Assembly (NCBI RefSeq): GCF_000067165.1
Contig: NC_010162.1
Span: forward strand, 7,013,001-7,077,000
DNA: 64,000 bases
Direction of reading: 5' to 3'
Source: Sorangium cellulosum So ce56
GTDB lineage: Bacteria > Myxococcota_A > Polyangia > Polyangiales > Polyangiaceae
Shown here: positions 28,921-36,656 of the stretch, in pieces
Position numbering within the stretch: position 1 is the stretch's first letter
Layout: the number at the start of each line of letters is the position of its first letter
Program-made: the position numbers and the translations under genes
Notes under the pieces: model-generated
Database searches by the model: none
Seen by the model: the letters and a program-made list of their open reading frames with translations, nothing else
What the model was told of the DNA's origin: nothing

Positions 28921-30865
28921 CGAAGGACGAGGACCTGCGGTCCCACGTCTTCAGCATCTTCGTCCCGTCCGGGTACTCGTTCAGCTCCACGAAGGTGCCG
29001 ACGGCGAGCCAGGCCGGCTGCGCGTGCCACTCTTCGCGCAGCGCGCGCAGGTCGACGTGCAGGGTGGAGAGCGTCGGCTCGGCAGCATGGGCGAGGCGCT
29101 GCGCGACCCGGAGCAGCACGCCCCGAGCATCGCGGCCCATCACTCGCCCCGGCCTCCATCGCTGGACCTTGTCCAGATCCTGCACGGCGGCGACCAGGTG
29201 CGGGCCATCCCAGCGATCGTCGAGCGAAACCGCGGGAGGGAAGACAAGCCGCTCGTCGCGATCCTCTTCAAGGCAGACCTGGAGCTGATAGAGGGCGCGC
29301 CACCATGGCATCGCTCGCACCTCGCCGGGCACGTCCTCCAGGACGTCGGCGGCGAAATCCAGCTCGCTCCGCGCCAGGAGGAGCCGCGCGATCTGCGCGT
29401 GGAGGTCCTCGTAAATGGCGGGCTGCAGCGGGCCCCCTGTATCGGCGAGATCACCCAGCGCACGCTCCCAGGCCTCGCGCGCCTCGTCCATCCAGGCTCT
29501 CGTGACGAGAAAACCGATGTAGCGGCCGTGGTGCCAGGGGTGCCCCGGGTCGAGATCACGCGCCGCGACGTACTCGCGCTCGACCCGCTCGGGCTCAGAT
29601 CCGAGGAGGTCGAGGTTGTAGCCGATGTAATGGTGCGCGTACGCGTCCTTCCTGTCGTGCTCGATCGCCCGCTCGTACGCGCGGACCGCGTCGCGGCGGA
29701 GGCTCTCCTCCTGCTCCCGTGGCGCGCCCAGCGCCTTCTGGCTCAAGCTCTTGCCCAGCGCATCGTACTGCTCGACGAACTGGAGGGACCGGGCGAGCAG
29801 CGCCGCCGCGTCGCCGATCCTGGTGAGATGGTAGATCTCCTCCAGCTCTTCGCGGATCGCGGCCGCTACATCCTCGCGCTGACGCGCCCGCTCGTGGCGG
29901 TCGCGGTGGTACACGGCGGCGAAGCGGTGCGCCTCGGCCGCCAGATCGTCGGAAAGCAACGCGCGGATCTCTCGCGCCAGGGCGGCGGGGACCGTGCACG
30001 CACCGTCGTCGAGCGTGTGCAGCAGCAGAGCGGCGACGTTCCTGCTGCGCTCCCCGAGGGACGCGAGCCCCGCACGCTCAAGCAGCTCCGGAGCGAATGG
30101 AACGCGCAGGACGGCGAGGCGCGCCACCGTCCGGCGCAGCTCGACGTCCTCGTGAAAGACCCGTCCCAGCTCACGCTCGACGAGCGAATCGAGCCGAAGC
30201 TGCGGCGGCCGCGCGTGCCCCACATCGACCCCCGCCGCGCGAAGGGCCCGGAGGACCTGCTGGACGACCGGCGACAGCGCGCGCAGAGGGCCACCATCGA
30301 GCCGGCCGGTGGCATCGTCCGCCTGTGCCTGGACCGGATCTAGAACGAGCGGCAGCCGAAAGCTCGCGTGCTCGGCCACCCCGTCGGGGATCCGCGAGCC
30401 GGCGAGCACGATCGTGCCGGCGCTCGCGCGCAGGAGCGTCTCCGTGACCTCGACGGCGCGACGGGTGAACAGCTCGCTCTCAGGGCCCGAGGCGGCCTGG
30501 AACCGTGGGTCGTCGACGAGCACCAGGACGTCGCTGCCCGTGCACGCGAGCGCCTCTCGCACGGCCGCGAGCTTCTCCGACCACGAGACACGGGCCGGCT
30601 CGTGTCGGGGCACCACCCGATCGAGCAGATCCGGGCTCGCGAAACCGAGCTGGATCGCAGCGTCAACGAGCGCGACCAGCGCCGCGTCATCCGCCTCGGG
30701 CAGCGCGATCCGCACGACGCGCCGGCTGCCGGCGAGCGCGACGGCGAGAGCGTCGAGGACGGTCGTCTTCCCGGAGCCGGGTGGTGCCTGGATCGCGATC
30801 CTCGTCGCACCGGCCTCGATGAGCTCCCGAAGCTGCGCGACTGCTTCCTCGAGGAGGACGGCCAT
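28853..30865 (-). CDS. P-loop NTPase with TPR-like repeats (STAND-like)
   Basis: About 670 aa from ATG 30865. The N-terminal ATPase has Walker A PPGSGKTT at 28-35, a Walker-B-like VLVLVDDPRF and TIVLAGSRIPDG, a sensor-1-type strand with Arg. The C-terminal half is helical with TPR-like units (AVRAYERAIEHDRKDAYAHH, then REAWERALGDL). This three-part layout (NTPase, helical bundle, TPR) is that of STAND-type switch proteins, though shorter than classical Avs or NLR proteins. It overlaps the MBL gene, so the two are coupled; sensing by the repeats and output by the MBL is the inferred logic. No good ribosome site is seen; GTG 30898 or ATG 30979 could be the true start. Confidence 0.75.
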   Translation of the reverse strand: MAVLLEEAVAQLRELIEAGATRIAIQAPPGSGKTTVLDALAVALAGSRRVVRIALPEADDAALVALVDAAIQLGFASPDLLDRVVPRHEPARVSWSEKLAAVREALACTGSDVLVLVDDPRFQAASGPESELFTRRAVEVTETLLRASAGTIVLAGSRIPDGVAEHASFRLPLVLDPVQAQADDATGRLDGGPLRALSPVVQQVLRALRAAGVDVGHARPPQLRLDSLVERELGRVFHEDVELRRTVARLAVLRVPFAPELLERAGLASLGERSRNVAALLLHTLDDGACTVPAALAREIRALLSDDLAAEAHRFAAVYHRDRHERARQREDVAAAIREELEEIYHLTRIGDAAALLARSLQFVEQYDALGKSLSQKALGAPREQEESLRRDAVRAYERAIEHDRKDAYAHHYIGYNLDLLGSEPERVEREYVAARDLDPGHPWHHGRYIGFLVTRAWMDEAREAWERALGDLADTGGPLQPAIYEDLHAQIARLLLARSELDFAADVLEDVPGEVRAMPWWRALYQLQVCLEEDRDERLVFPPAVSLDDRWDGPHLVAAVQDLDKVQRWRPGRVMGRDARGVLLRVAQRLAHAAEPTLSTLHVDLRALREEWHAQPAWLAVGTFVELNEYPDGTKMLKTWDRRSSSFDAIPYLPKLFPAPDRYIRRAFA

Positions 30866-31001
30866 GTAGGAGCCGATACCATGGCGGGCGCACACCGGCC
30901 AAGGACGGTTCTGTAGACCCCACCTGCCGTCATGTGGCTCCCGGGAAGCGGCCTCCGTGTGGAACGACCGAGGAGCCACGCGGCTCCCTGGCGTCAGCGC
31001 G

Positions 31002-31796
31002 CTACGTCCGTGAAGGAGACCCGCCCCACAGGGGCACGACGCGCTCCTTCACCTCCTGGAGGAACGCGTGCAGCCCGGAACCCACCCCGCGTCCTCGCAG
31101 CCGAGCCAGCGGCGCGTCGGTCGAGCAGCGCGCCTCGCGCTCGAAGTCGTCGCCGGTCAGCCTGCGGACCACGAGCTTTGGGCTCCGTGCTACATGCTCC
31201 TCCTTAGCGCGCAGCCTGTGCGCCTCCTGGCAGGGGCAGAAGCCGAGCTCACGCCGCACCTCGTCGAGCCGCGCGCGCTCCTCGTCCGTTTCGGCCTCGA
31301 ACCCGGCGAGCACCCATGCCTCACGCGCAGCGTCAGGGCAGCCGAGGACGATCCGAAATCGCGCCCACCGCGACGCCTCATCCCGGGCCTGTGCGAGGCC
31401 GTGCCGGCGACCTTCCCCTTGGTCGTCCATGTCCCACACGACGAAGACCGCGGCCACGCCGGCCGGAGGGTCACGCTTCTTCTCCTCATCGCGTGCGACC
31501 GCGCGCGCAATGGTGAACGCGTTTCTCGCCATCTGCGCTCCCGCCGCCCCTGGCTTGCCGTCGAAATGCCCCGGCATGAAGCGCACGTTCGGGAGGTATC
31601 GCCGGTACGCCGCGATGTTGTGGAGGTCGAAGAACGATCTCCCCTGACCGTCGCCCACCCACGCGCGAATGGACTCCGGGTGCGAGGGCATGAGGTCACG
31701 GACCCACACAGGGCCCTCTTCCTGAAGCACACGATCGACGAGCGCGCTCACGGTCCGGAAGTCGGCGTCGGCCTCGCAGAAGACGAGGAGCCTCAC
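31002..31796 (-). CDS. Stand-alone TOPRIM-like protein (DUF4276-like)
   Basis: 264 aa from GTG 31796, which overlaps the stop of the ATPase gene (GTGA), with GAGGG upstream. MRLLVFCEADADFRTVSALV places a Glu (E8) at the end of the first strand; AVFVVWDMDDQGEGRRHG supplies the DxD (D122, D124) on a later strand. Glu plus DxD is the metal-binding signature of TOPRIM domains, and size and pattern fit DUF4276, which is encoded beside AAA ATPases. In OLD and PARIS systems an ABC-type ATPase controls such a TOPRIM nuclease. Residues AWVLAGFEAETDEER resemble the conserved helix between the motifs. Family assignment is by pattern only. Confidence 0.75.
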   Translation of the reverse strand: MRLLVFCEADADFRTVSALVDRVLQEEGPVWVRDLMPSHPESIRAWVGDGQGRSFFDLHNIAAYRRYLPNVRFMPGHFDGKPGAAGAQMARNAFTIARAVARDEEKKRDPPAGVAAVFVVWDMDDQGEGRRHGLAQARDEASRWARFRIVLGCPDAAREAWVLAGFEAETDEERARLDEVRRELGFCPCQEAHRLRAKEEHVARSPKLVVRRLTGDDFEREARCSTDAPLARLRGRGVGSGLHAFLQEVKERVVPLWGGSPSRT

Positions 31797-32878
31797 GGAT
31801 CGCCCTCGGCGGACACCCAAGCTCGCTCCGGATCGAGGCTCCAAAGCTGCCCCGTCGAGAGCGCGCCCTTCATCTGCTCCGCCTGCGGGTGCTCGGAGAG
31901 GCGCTTGAGCGCCACGGTGCCGTCCTTGCGGAGCGCGAAGGCGATGACCTGGGCGGGGTCGAGCTCGTCGAGGATGTAAGGAGAGTGCGTCGTGGCGACG
32001 ATCTGGAGGTCCTTGAACTCCTCGAGCAGGCGCTTGATCAGCCGCACGAGCTCCATCTGGGCCTGCGGGTGGAGCGACTCGGCGAAGTCGTCGAGGAGCA
32101 GGACGCTCGGGCGGTTCGGGCCGTGGAGCACGGTCAGGAGCGCCAGCGTGATCAGGGTGCCCTCGCTCGCGGCGTGCGCCGGGACGCCGGGAGCGCCGCG
32201 GAAGTCGAAGAAGATCTTGCTCCCTACCACGCGCTCGGACTCGCCAGGGAAGGTCTGCTTCGGACGCCGAACGATCGCTTGCCGGATACGGACGCGCTCC
32301 ACGTTCGGGATGATCCGGCGGAGCGAGTCCTCGATGCGGGCAAAATCCTCATCGTATCCCAGCTTGATCGCGGTGAGGGCGACGGCGGTGTTGGTCCCGT
32401 CGCGCTCGACATCCGGACCCGGCTGATCGCTGTATGCAGCAGCACCGATTATCTCCGCATCGAACTCATACATGGATACCTGGCCGATACCCTGAGCGAT
32501 CTGCGGCACGGATACGCTGAGGGTCTGACTATCGGTCAACTGGTATTGATTATCGCTCTTACCTTGAATCCAGCGGAACGCGACCGGAGACGAGCTATTG
32601 AGCTCGAGCCACGAGCTCCACGGCAAGGCGTTCGAGATCCCGTGCGAGATCAGGACGGACGGTCCCTGAGCACCCCGCCGTACGAGATCGCCGATCGACC
32701 ATTTTTCCACGAAGAACTGGGACGGCCGGCAGTTCGGCACCTGGCCCTGCGCCCACAGCGCCTCGAGCACGCTCGTTTTCCCGGAGCCGTTCGGGCCGAC
32801 GAGCACCGTGAACTGGCCGAGCGGGACGGTGCTGTCCCGGTGGCCCTTGAAATCGTGGAGATGAACGGAGGTGATCAT
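31793..32878 (-). CDS. ABC/SMC-type AAA ATPase of an OLD/PARIS-like module
   Basis: 361 aa from ATG 32878. ITSVHLHDFKGHRDSTVPLG and the Walker A GPNGSGKTSV (28-37) are typical of AAA_21/RecF-like ATPases. ASEGTLITLALL is the ABC signature, SVLLLDDFAESLHPQAQ the Walker B with Asp in place of the usual catalytic Glu, and ATTHSPYILDELDP the H-loop. There is no C-terminal TOPRIM; it is encoded by the next gene. The 5' end overlaps the 80-aa gene by 4 bp (ATGA) and the 3' end overlaps the TOPRIM gene by 4 bp (GTGA). The middle of the gene (about 32380-32600) is clearly less GC-rich, with A/T third positions, as in acquired DNA. Confidence 0.88.
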   Translation of the reverse strand: MITSVHLHDFKGHRDSTVPLGQFTVLVGPNGSGKTSVLEALWAQGQVPNCRPSQFFVEKWSIGDLVRRGAQGPSVLISHGISNALPWSSWLELNSSSPVAFRWIQGKSDNQYQLTDSQTLSVSVPQIAQGIGQVSMYEFDAEIIGAAAYSDQPGPDVERDGTNTAVALTAIKLGYDEDFARIEDSLRRIIPNVERVRIRQAIVRRPKQTFPGESERVVGSKIFFDFRGAPGVPAHAASEGTLITLALLTVLHGPNRPSVLLLDDFAESLHPQAQMELVRLIKRLLEEFKDLQIVATTHSPYILDELDPAQVIAFALRKDGTVALKRLSEHPQAEQMKGALSTGQLWSLDPERAWVSAEGDP

Positions 32879-33117
32879 GACGTCCCCTGCGGGTCGAGTT
32901 GTCGCTGGCCGCCGTCTCCGCGCTTGCGGGGCGGCTTCGGGGTGGCTTCCTCTGCGGGCTTCCGGACGCGGCCCCGCGTGGCCTTGGCAGGCGCAGCGTT
33001 GACGCTGGTGCCCTTCTGGGGCACGGAGACGCCAACGTAGCGCGCGAGCTCGATCAGGCGTGCACGGAGGGGCAGTGAATCGAGGTGGGTACGAACGGAG
33101 GACGACGGCAGGGGCAT
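32875..33117 (-). CDS. Small basic protein coupled to the AAA ATPase
   Basis: 80 aa, MPLPSSSVRTHLDSLPLRAR, then LIELARYVGVSVPQKG and a Lys/Arg/Pro-rich tail (TRGRVRKPAEEATPKPPRKR). Third codon positions are mostly G or C and its TGA overlaps the ATPase ATG (ATGA), both signs of a real gene. The N-terminal half could form one or two helices; the tail is basic and probably disordered, suiting nucleic-acid binding. I recognise no family. It would be the first gene of the ATPase-TOPRIM operon. No strong ribosome site precedes its ATG. Confidence 0.6.
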   Translation of the reverse strand: MPLPSSSVRTHLDSLPLRARLIELARYVGVSVPQKGTSVNAAPAKATRGRVRKPAEEATPKPPRKRGDGGQRQLDPQGTS

Positions 33118-33291
33118 CGGATTTCGCCCGCCGCATGAGGTACGGGCGGACGGGAAGGTACGCCCATGCGACTCACCGGTGAAGCTCGTCCTGACGATGG
33201 GACCGGACGAGCCGCGATCTGGCGGACGATCTGCTCCGTGAGCTCGACCTCAACACGAGGACCGGAAGCAGAGTCGCACCCTCGCCCCGGC

Positions 33292-34242
33292 TCAGCCAGG
33301 GCTCTCCGTCACGAGCTCCGGGACGACGGGCGTCGCCTCCGGCTCCTCCCCGCTGCCGCTCCCACCACCGCCTCTGCCATCACCACGCCCGTCCCCCTCG
33401 CCTCCCTTCGGCGCCTCCTTCTTCGACCGGCCCGGGCTGGGCCTGCCCACCGCGAACAGCGACGGGAACCGCTCCTGGGTGCGCGAGCTCTTCCGCCACA
33501 GCCACAGCGCTGCCGCCCGCACCTCCTCGTAGCGCAGGCAGAGCAGCGTCCAGATCCGCACGTACCGGTCGTAGGCCTCCCGGGCCCTCGGCGTCATGGC
33601 CGCCGACAGCTTCTGGATCATCGCCCCGGCCAGCTCCCGCGCGTGCGCCGCGTCGTCGGCCCGGTAGTGCTTCGGGTCCGCCTTCACGACGTCGGCGCGC
33701 AGCTCGTAGATCCGCGCGTAGCCGAGCAGATCGTTCGCGAGGTCGCGGTGCCCGGTGCCCGGCCGCAGCCGGTCGAGCTCCGGCTTGATCGCAGGGTCGT
33801 CCGCGAGCTGGTACTCGCACAGCGCCTGCATGCGCGTCTCGACCTCCAGCGCCTCGGTGACCAGGGCGACCGGCAGCCGCGCCTCCGTCTCGAGCGCGCC
33901 GGCGGCTCGGGCCTCCGCGAGCGCGTGCAGCGCGGCGAAACACGCGAGTTCCAGCTCGTCGACGTGCGTGACGTCGAACTCCTCCCGGGGCAGCCGCGTG
34001 AAGCGCGCGCGCACGTCGGGCGAGGACACGAACCCGACGACGCCGAGGGCCGCATACGTGGCCGCCTCGACATCCACCCTCACGGTGATGAGCTCGGCCT
34101 CGGCGAGGCGGTCGAGCTCCGGGGCGAGCGCCTCGAGCGCCTTCTTGCCAGCCGCGGGATCGTAGATGGGCGGAGCGTACGACGGCTCTCCAGCGGCGGC
34201 GGCGGTCACGGAGCGCTTCTTCGACTTCGTCACAGCAGGCAT
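33292..34242 (-). CDS. Hypothetical helical protein
   Basis: 316 aa. A basic N-terminus (MPAVTKSKKRSVTAAAAGEP) is followed by a mostly helical body with LEALAPELDRLAEAELITVR, THVDELELACFAALHALAEA, then KPELDRLRPGTGHRDLANDL and IWTLLCLRYEEVRAAALWLW. The last 50 residues are Gly/Glu-rich. Similar unknown proteins are frequent in large myxobacterial genomes in my recollection, but I cannot name a family. It lies 174 bp upstream of the defence-like operon on the same strand; whether it belongs to it is open. An ATG with AGGAGAGAT upstream (34249-34257) supports the start. Confidence 0.75.
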   Translation of the reverse strand: MPAVTKSKKRSVTAAAAGEPSYAPPIYDPAAGKKALEALAPELDRLAEAELITVRVDVEAATYAALGVVGFVSSPDVRARFTRLPREEFDVTHVDELELACFAALHALAEARAAGALETEARLPVALVTEALEVETRMQALCEYQLADDPAIKPELDRLRPGTGHRDLANDLLGYARIYELRADVVKADPKHYRADDAAHARELAGAMIQKLSAAMTPRAREAYDRYVRIWTLLCLRYEEVRAAALWLWRKSSRTQERFPSLFAVGRPSPGRSKKEAPKGGEGDGRGDGRGGGGSGSGEEPEATPVVPELVTESPG

Positions 34243-34543
34243 ATCTCTCCTCCTGAAATCTCCTCGAACAGGGAGGCTGTTGGTTGCGTTCGACCCGAGC
34301 CGCCGCCGCGCCGCGCACGCAGCGCGAGCGAACGATGGACCAGGGCCACCGGGACCGAGCGCGCCGCGCGAAGGGGATCCGTCGCCCGGCGTCCTTCCGT
34401 CCCGTCGAAGAGATCAATCGGGAGCGCGACCCCGATCGGGTCACGAAAATCGACCAGGGTCTGTCGATTTCTTTGCGGCTCCGTCGGGCACGAGCCCTGC
34501 TTGCGCGGAGGTCCGTTACTACGAGAAAAAGAGGCCGGCAGGG

Positions 34544-34751
34544 CTCTCGACAGCCTCCGCCCAGAGGTTCAGCTCTCCCGGGAGCCTCTCGACAGCCTCC
34601 GCCCAGAGGTTCAGCTCTCCCGGGAGCCTCTCGACAGCCTCCGTCCAGAGCTTCAGCTCTCCCGGGAGCCTCTCGACAGCCCCCGCCCAGAGCTTCAACT
34701 CTATCGGCGGCTCCCGACAGCCTCCGCGCAGAGCTTCAGCTCTCCGGCAGC
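34544..34751. repeat. Five tandem 42-bp repeats (minisatellite)
   Basis: Units start at 34544, 34586, 34628, 34670 and 34711; the first three differ by only one or two bases and the last two are more diverged. Each contains CTCTCGACAGCCTCCGCCCA, then GAG(G/C)TTCAGCTCT and usually the palindrome CTCCCGGGAG. The array fills much of the 34243-34735 gap and its last unit runs into the 3' end of the 96-aa gene. No spacers, so not CRISPR. Confidence 0.9.
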
Positions 34752-35026
34752 GGGCGTTCCGGCAGAGGCGGAGGTCGGCGGACGAAGAAGAGGTGCCAGG
34801 TGTTCCAGGACTTCGGGTCCATCATGCCCGGGGGAGCGTGATCCAGCGCGTCCAGCAGGGCCTGGTCGCCCATCGCGCGCCACACGGCCCTCACGTCCTC
34901 CGCCGTTCCGAGCGTCATCACCTGGCAGAGAAAGTGATGCGGGCGGGCGAGGGTGACCGCGGGCGGCTGCCACCAGACGTACCTGGCTGCAAGCTCGCGG
35001 AGCTCGGCGTCGGCGTTCACGAGCAA
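34736..35026 (-). CDS. Small conserved antitoxin-like protein (orphan)
   Basis: 96 aa: LRELAARYVWWQPPAVTLAR, then HHFLCQVMTLGTAEDVRAVW, LLDALDHAPPGMMDPKSWNT and WHLFFVR. The pattern W-P..VM..GT..D, ending in SW..WH, is that of small proteins usually encoded in front of nucleotidyltransferase (AbiEii-type) or other toxin genes; this is from memory of such operons. Here only repeats lie downstream, so if it is an antitoxin its partner has been lost. The stop codon lies inside the last 42-bp repeat unit, so the C-terminus (PPPLPERPLPES) may have been altered by the repeat. Confidence 0.6.
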   Translation of the reverse strand: MLVNADAELRELAARYVWWQPPAVTLARPHHFLCQVMTLGTAEDVRAVWRAMGDQALLDALDHAPPGMMDPKSWNTWHLFFVRRPPPLPERPLPES

Positions 35027-35184
35027 ATCCTACAGTTTACCGGCCCATGTGGCTACCGCGTGGCGGCCCTCCAGCCGGCGGGAGGAGACCTAAGGCGCCA
35101 TGCGACCGAGCCTTGGCCTCCTCCTTCCGCGGATCGCCGCGCCTGGGACGCAGAGCACAGGCCCCCGCTCGGCGGGCTCGCCCG

Positions 35185-36165
35185 TCACATCGGGTGCTCC
35201 TCGAAGAAATCGAGCAGCCGTTCGCTCGCGTGGAACGTCTCGCTCTTCTCCCCGAACACCGGCGGCAGATCCCCTCCGCCGGGCCACGTGTGCCCGCCCC
35301 CCTCGACCGCGCAGTGCTCGACCTCGACCTCGTCAGCGCAGATCGACCAGGCCCTGCAGGTGGTATCGCCATGCGCATAGGTACGGTGTGAAACATCGGA
35401 GCAGCCGTCGCGATGGCGCCAGATGGCGAGGCTCTGGGCCACGGAGATGAACTCAAGGATCCCCGGCACCGGAACCGGGACCTGCCCCGGGCCTCCGCCG
35501 TAAGGAATGACGGAGTCCTTGGTCCCATGCACATGCAGGACGGAGATGGGGCGTACCGGCTCGCAGGTCTCCGGCGGCACGTGCAGGACGCCGGCGATCG
35601 GAGCGATCGCCGCGATCCTGTCCGCGAGCTCGCAGCCGAGGCGGTGCGCCATGAGCGCGCCGTTGGACATGCCGGTCACGAAGATGCGGCTCGGGTCGAC
35701 GCTGTGCTCTGCGGAGATCGCGTCGATCAGATCTCGTGTGAAGGCCACGTCGTCGACGCCTTCGTTCCACGCCTGGCCGCAGCACAAGCCTGCGTTCCAG
35801 GTCCCGCCGATACCCGCGGGATAGGCGACAAGGAGCCTTCGTTCGTCCGCGAGCGCGCTGAGGCCGGAGAGCGCCGCTTCGCGCTCGGGCGTGCCATTGA
35901 AGTGATGAAAGTCGAGCACCAGCGGGGCGCGCTTCTTCTTGTTCTGAAGAGAGCTCGGAACGTGCAGGAGGGCCGCGCGGTCGCGGCCCCCGCTCGCCAC
36001 GTGGATCCAGATGTCTCCAGCCGGGCTCGGCCCCCGGGCGCTGCCCTGCTCGCCTGCCACGGCGCGCTCCGCGGCCGTCCCCAGGGGCTCCGGCGATCCG
36101 CAGCCAGCGAGGACGGCGGCGGCGACCATCAAGGAAGACCCTTTCGTGCGCTCGATGGGATCCAT
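35185..36165 (-). CDS. PHB-depolymerase/feruloyl-esterase-like lipoprotein (LpqC family)
   Basis: 326 aa. Lipoprotein signal with lipobox LAGC, then an alpha/beta-hydrolase: APLVLDFHHFNGTPEREA, LLVAYPAGIGGTWNAGLCCG, DDVAFTRDLIDAIS, RIFVTGMSNGALMAHRLGCE (nucleophilic Ser in GMSNG), ISVLHVHGTKDSVIPY (Asp) and the catalytic His in VEGGGHTWPGG. This matches the extracellular PHB-depolymerase-like esterases (PhaC-unrelated; LpqC in actinobacteria) that act on polyesters or feruloyl esters. GGAGGTAGGTGA directly before the ATG is a strong ribosome site. Transcribed alone. Confidence 0.88.
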   Translation of the reverse strand: MDPIERTKGSSLMVAAAVLAGCGSPEPLGTAAERAVAGEQGSARGPSPAGDIWIHVASGGRDRAALLHVPSSLQNKKKRAPLVLDFHHFNGTPEREAALSGLSALADERRLLVAYPAGIGGTWNAGLCCGQAWNEGVDDVAFTRDLIDAISAEHSVDPSRIFVTGMSNGALMAHRLGCELADRIAAIAPIAGVLHVPPETCEPVRPISVLHVHGTKDSVIPYGGGPGQVPVPVPGILEFISVAQSLAIWRHRDGCSDVSHRTYAHGDTTCRAWSICADEVEVEHCAVEGGGHTWPGGGDLPPVFGEKSETFHASERLLDFFEEHPM

Positions 36166-36656
36166 TCACCTACCTCCGGAATGAGAGCGGTACGAGAGGC
36201 GCCGCTCGAACGCGCTCCCCCATCGGGGCTGCGGGCGAGGAATACGCCGCAGCACGTCGCAACGGCGTTACGCTACCAGGGCAATGGTAATTGTCCAGCC
36301 ATGCCCTTTATTTCTACAATCGAGTATTCCGAGAACGAATGACCGCATCCGTCTTCTCCAGAAACGCTCGGCTCCAGCGCCGGCATGGACGAAGTCGCGC
36401 CACAACCGTTCTGGGCGAGTTGGCTCATGGTCTTTCGGTGCCGGCGCCGGCACTCTCATCCTCCGCCCGGCGCGCCTGCCGAGCGCCCGCCTGCCAGGGG
36501 TGCAGCGCACGTGATGCCCTCAGCGCTGCGTCTCGCTGACCGGAAGCTCGTAGGCGGCCGCCCTACCGCGTAGAAGGGCTCACTCGATCTGCCGCGCGAG
36601 CTCGATCATACGCCCGCGGAAGCGGCAGCCCCTTGCCGCCCCAGGCAGCCGCCGCC
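36166..36656. other. 490-bp gap upstream of the esterase gene
   Basis: Holds the esterase leader near 36166-36180 and an AT-richer patch around 36280-36370 that may be its promoter region. Short open frames on both strands lack ribosome sites or recognisable products. No repeat or structured RNA seen. Confidence 0.5.
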
